A stretch of DNA of 64,000 nt from Aliidiomarina soli (GTDB lineage: Bacteria; Pseudomonadota; Gammaproteobacteria; Enterobacterales; Alteromonadaceae), in NCBI RefSeq assembly GCF_003986975.1, contig NZ_PIPO01000001.1:558001-622000 (forward strand), written 5' to 3'. Every line of letters begins with the position of its first letter. The stretch's first letter is position 1. Of this stretch, positions 58,565 through 64,000 are shown piece after piece. The translations under genes were made by a program, and so were the position numbers. A model generated the notes under the pieces. That model ran no database searches. It was not told the DNA's origin and worked only from the letters and a program-made list of their open reading frames with translations.

Positions 58565-60958
58565 TTAGGCCTGCTCTTTACCTTGCTCTTTACCCAGCTC
58601 TTTACCCAGGTAAAGCCAGGTATCCAGCACGGTGTCCGGGTTCAGTGATACCGAATCAATGCCCTGCTCGACCAGCCACTTGGCAAAGTCGGGGTGATCG
58701 GACGGGCCCTGGCCGCAAATGCCGACATACTTACCACGTTTTTTCGCGGTCTGTATGGCCATCGATAACAGCGCTTTCACCGCCGGGTCACGTTCTTCGA
58801 ACAGATGCGCGATTAAGCCTGAGTCACGATCCAGCCCTAAGGTTAGCTGAGTAAGGTCGTTTGAACCAATCGAAAAACCATCAAAGATATCGAGGAACTC
58901 ATCGGCCAGCAACGCATTCGATGGCAATTCACACATCATAATCACACGCAGACCATTTTCGCCCTGAACCAGACCGTGCTCAGCCAGGATCTCAATAACC
59001 TGCCGCCCTTCATCCACGGTACGAACGAACGGGATCATAATCTCGACGTTAGTCAGACCCATGCTATTACGCACACGCTTAATTGCTTCACATTCAAGCG
59101 CGAAGCAATCGCGGAAGTCTTTAGAAATGTAACGTGATGCGCCACGGAAGCCGAGCATCGGGTTCTCTTCCTCAGGCTCATACTGACGACCGCCAACCAG
59201 GTTCGCATACTCGTTTGACTTAAAGTCAGACATGCGCACAATGACCCGCTCCGGCGCGAAGGATGCACCAATGGTAGAAATACCTTCAACCAGACGCTGA
59301 ATATAGAATTCAACCGGATCACTGTAGCCCGCCATCATCTTTGTGATCTCAGCCTGCAGTTCGCTGCTTTGCTGATCGAAGTTGAGCAAGGCTTTAGGGT
59401 GAACCCCAATCATTCGGTTGATAATAAACTCAAGACGCGCCAGACCAACCCCGGCGTGCGGCAAACGGGCAAACTCAAAAGCGCGGTCCGGGTTACCCAC
59501 GTTCATCATGATCTTCAGTGGCAGCGCAGGCATCGCACCAACTTCTGACTGAGTCACATCAAACTCAAGCTCGCCGTCATAAATCAGACCGGTGTCACCT
59601 TCAGCACAGGAAACCGTCACCATCTGACCGTCTTTAACTAAGTCAGTCGCATCGCCACACCCAACAACCGCCGGAATACCAAGCTCACGGGCAATAATCG
59701 CCGCGTGGCAGGTACGTCCGCCACGATTGGTCACGATTGCACTCGCCCGCTTCATGATCGGTTCCCAGTCCGGGTCGGTCATATCCGTTACCAGAACGTC
59801 ACCCGGCTGCACCTGATCCATCTCGTCAATTGAACTCAATAAGCGCGCTTTACCACGGCCAATTTTCTGCCCGATCGCGCGGCCACTGGCGACTACCTCT
59901 GATTTACCCTGCAAGGTAAAACGTTCAATCGACTGTGATGACTCGTTGGACCGCACCGTTTCAGGGCGCGCCTGAACAATGTACAGCTTGCCATCGTGAC
60001 CATCTTTGGCCCACTCGATGTCCATCGGGCGGCCATAATGGTTTTCAATGATAACCGCTTGTTTAGCTAACTCTGCGATTTCATCGTCGTTTAATGAGAA
60101 ACGACCACTGCGTTCGGCATCGATGTCCTGAGTTTTGACTTGCTTACCGTGACTGCTGTCATCGGAGTAAACCATTTCAATCTGCTTACTACCTAAGGTA
60201 CGACGAATAACCGATGGCCGTCCGGCCGCTAATGTCGGCTTATGAACAAAGAATTCGTCCGGGTTTACCGCGCCCTGCACCACCATCTCGCCAAGGCCGT
60301 ACGACGAGGTCACGAAGACCACCTGGTCAAAACCTGATTCAGTGTCGATTGAAAACATCACGCCAGAGGCTGCTAAGTCACTGCGTACCATGCGCTGGAT
60401 ACCCGCCGACAGTGCAACACCACGGTGATCGTAGCCCTGGTGAACGCGGTATGAAATAGCGCGGTCATTAAACAATGAGGCAAATACGTGCTTAATAGCT
60501 TCCATCACTGCATCGATGCCCTTCACGTTAAGGAAGGTTTCCTGCTGACCCGCAAACGACGCATCCGGCATGTCTTCAGCAGTAGCTGAACTGCGCACAG
60601 CGAAGCTGGCGTCTGCATTGTCGGTGGTGAGTTCGTTGTAGGCGGTGCGGATGGCTTGGTCTAAATTGGCTTGGAAGGGGGTATCAATAATCCACTGACG
60701 GATTTGTTTGCCAACTTCTGCGAGTTTTTTTACGTCATTGACGTCAAGGGTGTCGAGGAGTTGGTGAATCTTTTCGTTGATCCCGCTTTGTTCTAAAAAC
60801 TCGTTAAACGCGTCGGCAGTGGTAGCAAAGCCCCCGGGAACCGTTACGCCAGCCCCTGCCAGGTTGCTGATCATTTCCCCGAGAGAGGCATTTTTGCCCC
60901 CTACGCGGCCGACATCGTTCATACCCAGCTGCTGGTACCAAAGCACGTAATCTTGCAC
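58565..60958 (-). CDS. ppsA: Phosphoenolpyruvate synthase
   Basis: This 797-residue enzyme converts pyruvate and ATP to PEP, AMP and phosphate, allowing gluconeogenesis from amino acids. Order: N-terminal ATP-binding domain (about 1-340), the phosphohistidine swivel with [15 protein letters not shown] (His at about residue 425), and a C-terminal TIM-barrel pyruvate domain. Start GTG 60958 with AAGGA upstream. The C-terminus ends in a repeat ([12 protein letters not shown]) encoded by a 12-bp tandem repeat. Divergent from ppsR, its regulator. Confidence 0.97.
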   Translation of the reverse strand: MQDYVLWYQQLGMNDVGRVGGKNASLGEMISNLAGAGVTVPGGFATTADAFNEFLEQSGINEKIHQLLDTLDVNDVKKLAEVGKQIRQWIIDTPFQANLDQAIRTAYNELTTDNADASFAVRSSATAEDMPDASFAGQQETFLNVKGIDAVMEAIKHVFASLFNDRAISYRVHQGYDHRGVALSAGIQRMVRSDLAASGVMFSIDTESGFDQVVFVTSSYGLGEMVVQGAVNPDEFFVHKPTLAAGRPSVIRRTLGSKQIEMVYSDDSSHGKQVKTQDIDAERSGRFSLNDDEIAELAKQAVIIENHYGRPMDIEWAKDGHDGKLYIVQARPETVRSNESSQSIERFTLQGKSEVVASGRAIGQKIGRGKARLLSSIDEMDQVQPGDVLVTDMTDPDWEPIMKRASAIVTNRGGRTCHAAIIARELGIPAVVGCGDATDLVKDGQMVTVSCAEGDTGLIYDGELEFDVTQSEVGAMPALPLKIMMNVGNPDRAFEFARLPHAGVGLARLEFIINRMIGVHPKALLNFDQQSSELQAEITKMMAGYSDPVEFYIQRLVEGISTIGASFAPERVIVRMSDFKSNEYANLVGGRQYEPEEENPMLGFRGASRYISKDFRDCFALECEAIKRVRNSMGLTNVEIMIPFVRTVDEGRQVIEILAEHGLVQGENGLRVIMMCELPSNALLADEFLDIFDGFSIGSNDLTQLTLGLDRDSGLIAHLFEERDPAVKALLSMAIQTAKKRGKYVGICGQGPSDHPDFAKWLVEQGIDSVSLNPDTVLDTWLYLGKELGKEQGKEQA
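58571..58606. repeat. 12-bp tandem repeat encoding the PpsA C-terminus
   Basis: Three copies of a 12-bp unit with the constant core GCTCTTTACC begin at 58573, 58585 and 58597. Read on the minus strand they encode [12 protein letters not shown]. Such a unit in a terminal tail may vary by slippage between strains without breaking frame. Confidence 0.85.
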
Positions 60959-61067
60959 AATACAGTCCTTATTGAGATTTAATGTATGCGTGGTGAGTGG
61001 CGGCTATTTTACACGGTGTTCACCAACAAGTTAATATCTGTGTCACATTGACTAAGGATTTATACCC

Positions 61068-61874
61068 ATGCGTACTGCGTTTTACATTTCTGATGGCACT
61101 GCACTCACCTCTGAAGCCTTTGGCCACGCCATGCTGTCGCTCTTTCCGATGAAATTCAAACACCGAACTTTGCCGTTTATCGATAGCGCAGAAAAAGCTA
61201 CCCGTTGCTGCCAGCAAATCAACGCCGCAGCCAGTGAAGATGGCGAAAAACCGTTAATTTTCCACACCTTCGTCAACACTGAAATCAAACGCATCATCAA
61301 TCAGAGCCAGGGCATAAGCTATGACTTTCTTGATCATTACGTGGAGCCGATGGAAGCTGAGCTGGGTATCAAAGCGCAGCCGAAAACCAACCGCACTCAT
61401 GGTATTCATCAAGACTATAACTTTCGTATCGACGCGGTAAATTACACCCTGGACAATGACGATGGGGTCAGCACCAAAGAATATGGTCAGGCCGATATTA
61501 TTCTGATTGGCGCCTCCCGCACCGGTAAAACCCCAACCTGCCTGTACCTGGCGTTGCAATACGGGATCAAAGCGGCGAACTATCCGATTACCGAGGACGA
61601 CCTGGATAACCTGCAGCTCAGTTATGATCTGAAAATGCATCGTCACAAGCTATTCGGTCTTACCATCGACGTCGAGCGATTACAGTCAATCCGGCAGGAA
61701 CGGCGCGCCAATAGTCGTTATGCCTCGCTTGAACAGTGTCAGTTAGAAATTAATCAAATTGAGCATTTATTCAGTCAGGAAGCGATTCCGTTTCTTAACT
61801 CAACCCATGCCTCAGTCGAAGAGCTTGCAGCCAAAATCATGGATGAAGCGAAGCTGGAGCGCCACAGATACTAA
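61068..61874 (+). CDS. ppsR: PEP synthase regulatory protein (kinase/pyrophosphorylase)
   Basis: This 268-residue DUF299-family protein has a P-loop-like GASRTGKT (residues 148-155). It phosphorylates PpsA with ADP to inactivate it, and dephosphorylates it with phosphate to reactivate it. Divergent from ppsA across 109 bp, as in E. coli (ppsA-ydiA). RBS AAGGA. Its end is closed by a strong terminator shared with the convergent DUF1338 gene. Confidence 0.95.
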   Translation: MRTAFYISDGTALTSEAFGHAMLSLFPMKFKHRTLPFIDSAEKATRCCQQINAAASEDGEKPLIFHTFVNTEIKRIINQSQGISYDFLDHYVEPMEAELGIKAQPKTNRTHGIHQDYNFRIDAVNYTLDNDDGVSTKEYGQADIILIGASRTGKTPTCLYLALQYGIKAANYPITEDDLDNLQLSYDLKMHRHKLFGLTIDVERLQSIRQERRANSRYASLEQCQLEINQIEHLFSQEAIPFLNSTHASVEELAAKIMDEAKLERHRY

Positions 61875-61903
61875 GCTTTCCGACCCCATGGGTCGCAACA
61901 ACA

Positions 61904-61934
61904 AAAAACGCTGGCGACATGCCAGCGTTTTTTT
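61904..61934. terminator. Bidirectional terminator after ppsR
   Basis: AAAAACGCTGGC (61904-61915) and GCCAGCGTTTTT (61921-61932) form a 12-bp stem with loop GACAT, plus further A and T flanks. It can terminate both ppsR and the convergent DUF1338/aroG unit. Confidence 0.92.
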
Positions 61935-61980
61935 GATGTAAGCGACTATTGCAGTGCTTGCGTCTCAGCTCGCCTTTGGC

Positions 61981-62781
61981 CTAGCCTTTGGCGTTAGTGC
62001 TTTCAAAGATCTTATCGGCCGAGGCAGCGACAAAGCCAGTATAGAGTTCACCGTCCGCCATTTCGTAACGTTTAGCAAACTCATAAAAACAGCTTGGGAT
62101 CTCAGCAACTTTATCCGCAAAGGACACCGGAATACGGTCAGCCATGGTCGACGACTGCTCAAGATAGACCTCTGGATTTCCTTTGATCTCGCCGCCCGCA
62201 CTATTAAGGGTAAAGCCTTCCTCTTTCAGCTTCGCATTCACCGCCTCAATATCGGTATAACCAGGTAAACGATTAATGCTAACGGTAAAGTGGTTGGCAC
62301 AAAAACCGAACGCGCTCATCCACGCGGCGTACTCACTCTCTTCCAGTAATTTTTCATACTGGGCATGAGTCACCTGCCAATGCGTTCCGGAATACAGGAA
62401 TTCCGGCTGTTCAACCACTGAGGGGTCAATAGACGCCACCATATCGGCGATCACCTGTTGCGTGTCCTCAGAAAACTCTTCTACCAGCAACTCACTGATG
62501 AAAATCTTGGGTAAGTCTTTGTTGGCATGTTCATAGTGCTTCGCACGCAGCTTTTTGGCTTCGAAATGGTAATCGCCATTTGCAAAGTAGCCCATGTTTT
62601 CAAACAGTTCAGCCAGTTTTTCCAAACGCACCGGGGCTATGTTAAAGGTTCTGAAAGCCACGTGATCGTTGATGATCTCAGCACCGCCGCCTAACACCTG
62701 ATGGACCTTTTCGGCACTCGGTGTTTTGCCAATATAGTCTTGCCATAAGTTAGCGAAAAACTGCTCAGCGTCTTGCGACAT
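61981..62781 (-). CDS. DUF1338 family metal-dependent enzyme (HglS-like)
   Basis: This 266-residue protein, starting at ATG 62781 (AAGGA upstream; an in-frame ATG at 62841 adds 20 unlikely residues), belongs to the DUF1338 family. Conserved features are DHVAFRTF with His40 and Arg44, His164 in ANHFTVSIN, and Glu208 in YLEQSSTMAD. These correspond to the Fe-binding His, His, Glu and substrate Arg of HglS (2-oxoadipate dioxygenase/decarboxylase), which makes D-2-hydroxyglutarate. This short form is shorter than HglS (about 460 residues), so the reaction is inferred. Probably co-transcribed with the DAHP synthase gene 66 nt upstream. Confidence 0.85.
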   Translation of the reverse strand: MSQDAEQFFANLWQDYIGKTPSAEKVHQVLGGGAEIINDHVAFRTFNIAPVRLEKLAELFENMGYFANGDYHFEAKKLRAKHYEHANKDLPKIFISELLVEEFSEDTQQVIADMVASIDPSVVEQPEFLYSGTHWQVTHAQYEKLLEESEYAAWMSAFGFCANHFTVSINRLPGYTDIEAVNAKLKEEGFTLNSAGGEIKGNPEVYLEQSSTMADRIPVSFADKVAEIPSCFYEFAKRYEMADGELYTGFVAASADKIFESTNAKG

Positions 62782-62847
62782 GTTAATAATTCCTTGTTCT
62801 GTATGGGAAGCGGTCGGCGTTAACGCCGTACCTGCTTTCACTGCAAA

Positions 62848-64000
62848 TTAAACGCGGCCATTGCGTGCATCACGCAGGGTGTCCGCAATAAGAAACGCCA
62901 GTTCCAGTACCTGGTCGCCGTTGAGACGGGGATCACACTGGGTTTTATAGCGTTTAGCCAGGTCAGATTCACTGATTTGATACGCACCGCCTGTGCACTC
63001 AGTCACGTCCTGCCCGGTCATTTCTAAATGTATACCACCAGCATAGCTGTTTTCGGCTTGATGCACCGCAAAGAACTGCTTTAACTCACGAATGATTGCG
63101 TCAAAATTGCGCGTTTTAAGGCCGTTCTCGGCCTTCACCGTGTTGCCATGCATAGGATCACTGGACCACACCACCTGTCTGCCTTCGCGTTGTACGCGGC
63201 GGATTAGGGCCGGTAGTCGCTCACCCAGCGCATCAGCGCCCATCCGGGTAATCAGTGTGATCCGTCCGGGGACGTTGCCTGGATTGAGTACATCCAGCAG
63301 CTTCATCAGCTCATCGGGCTCCATGGTTGGCCCGATCTTAACCCCAACCGGGTTGTGAATGCCACGAAAGAACTCAATATGCGCATGATCAAGCTGTCGT
63401 GTTCGCTCACCGATCCACAGCATATGCGCAGAACAGTCGTAGGGTAACCCGGTCAGCGTATCGATACGGGTCAATGCTTCTTCATAAGGCAACAATAAGG
63501 CTTCATGCGAGGTAAATAACTCGGTCTCATGAATGGTCGGATGGCTCTGCGCATCGATGCCCAGCACTTCCATAAAATGTAAGGTTTCAGAAATCTGCTC
63601 AGCGACCTGACGGTACTTGTCTTTTAACGGGTTCGCCGCAATAAAACTCATATTCCATTTATGAACCTTATGCAGGTCGGCCAGCCCGCCCTGAGCAAAC
63701 GCACGCAGTAAGTTGAGTGTTGCCGCACTTTGGTTGTAGGCCGTTAGCATACGCTCCGGCTGCGGCTCGCGGGCCTCCGGGGTAAAGTCAATGCCATTGA
63801 TAATGTCGCCGCGATAGCTTGGCAGGGTCACACCGTCAATGGTTTCCATATCACTGGAACGAGGCTTGGCATATTGCCCTGCCATCCGCGCCACTTTGGT
63901 CACCGGGCATGACCCGGCAAAGGTCAGTACCACAGCCATCTGCAGCATGACTTTAAAGGTGTCACGAATTTTCGGCGCATTGAAGTCGGTAAACGACTCA
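62848..64000 (-). CDS. aroG: Class II 3-deoxy-7-phosphoheptulonate (DAHP) synthase, 5' end cut
   Basis: The open frame continues past the window end without a start, so the N-terminus (the first roughly 70 residues, with the RGGDCAE-type motif) is missing. The visible part shows [21 protein letters not shown]-like [28 protein letters not shown] and the metal/substrate motifs of plant-like (class II) DAHP synthases, such as [12 protein letters not shown] and DPMHGNT. It catalyses the first step of the shikimate pathway (PEP plus erythrose-4-phosphate). The symbol is tentative. It lies on the minus strand before the DUF1338 gene. Confidence 0.9.
   Translation of the reverse strand, partial: ESFTDFNAPKIRDTFKVMLQMAVVLTFAGSCPVTKVARMAGQYAKPRSSDMETIDGVTLPSYRGDIINGIDFTPEAREPQPERMLTAYNQSAATLNLLRAFAQGGLADLHKVHKWNMSFIAANPLKDKYRQVAEQISETLHFMEVLGIDAQSHPTIHETELFTSHEALLLPYEEALTRIDTLTGLPYDCSAHMLWIGERTRQLDHAHIEFFRGIHNPVGVKIGPTMEPDELMKLLDVLNPGNVPGRITLITRMGADALGERLPALIRRVQREGRQVVWSSDPMHGNTVKAENGLKTRNFDAIIRELKQFFAVHQAENSYAGGIHLEMTGQDVTECTGGAYQISESDLAKRYKTQCDPRLNGDQVLELAFLIADTLRDARNGRV

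Overview
This window looks like ordinary core chromosome of a marine gammaproteobacterium, most likely of the Idiomarinaceae (Idiomarina or Pseudidiomarina) within the Alteromonadales. That placement rests on family-level recognition of the proteins and on gene order, not on a database search. GC content is moderate by eye, coding density is high, and no gap between genes exceeds about 300 bases (the largest is 253 bp, at 53967-54219). I saw no transposase, integrase, phage gene, CRISPR array, toxin-antitoxin pair or rRNA. I found no convincing new multi-gene system. The points worth a second look are small uncharacterised genes inside conserved operons, several palindromes, and a few metabolic juxtapositions.

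Layout. 1-2042: the tail of an unidentified gene, then a sodium:alanine symporter with an unusual insertion. 2043-6198: a tightly packed operon (zinc-ribbon membrane protein, YeaC-like protein, free-Met-sulfoxide reductase, acidic orphan, ProQ, Prc). 6298-12024: an NSS transporter, an NhaC antiporter, PepN and a DUF2835 protein. 12191-18662: the 180-kDa NAD glutamate dehydrogenase overlapping pyrD, then zapC. 18679-20337: cardiolipin synthase on the minus strand and an initiator tRNA. 20460-29463: the conserved rlmKL-uup-rmf-fabA-lonH neighbourhood, including a 57-codon rmf gene and a FabR-type operator in the fabA promoter. 29621-36426: envelope and accessory genes (MipA-like porin, serine hydrolase, hot-dog dehydratase, fasciclin protein, orphan solute-binding lipoprotein, chemoreceptor, orphan lipoprotein).

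36577-46523: the cbb3 cytochrome oxidase locus (ccoNOQP, fixH, ccoI, ccoS, a TauE/SafE-like membrane protein), followed by fnr, uspE and ttcA, with an FNR box in front of ccoN. 46520-53493: bax, an unknown membrane protein, rluE, then mnmA-hflD-purB-roxA. 53538-64000: a DUF4826-like protein, leucine dehydrogenase, the YdiJ flavo/iron-sulfur dehydrogenase, ppsA and its regulator ppsR, a DUF1338 protein, and a class II DAHP synthase cut by the window end.

How the genes fit together. The gene set suits a cell that lives on peptides and amino acids under sodium energetics. It has Na+-coupled amino-acid uptake, aminopeptidase N, two amino-acid dehydrogenases feeding 2-oxo acids to the TCA cycle, and PEP synthase with its regulator for gluconeogenesis. 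A high-affinity oxidase is placed under FNR control. Ribosome and RNA maintenance is strongly represented (ProQ, RlmKL, Uup, RMF, TtcA, RluE, MnmA, RoxA).
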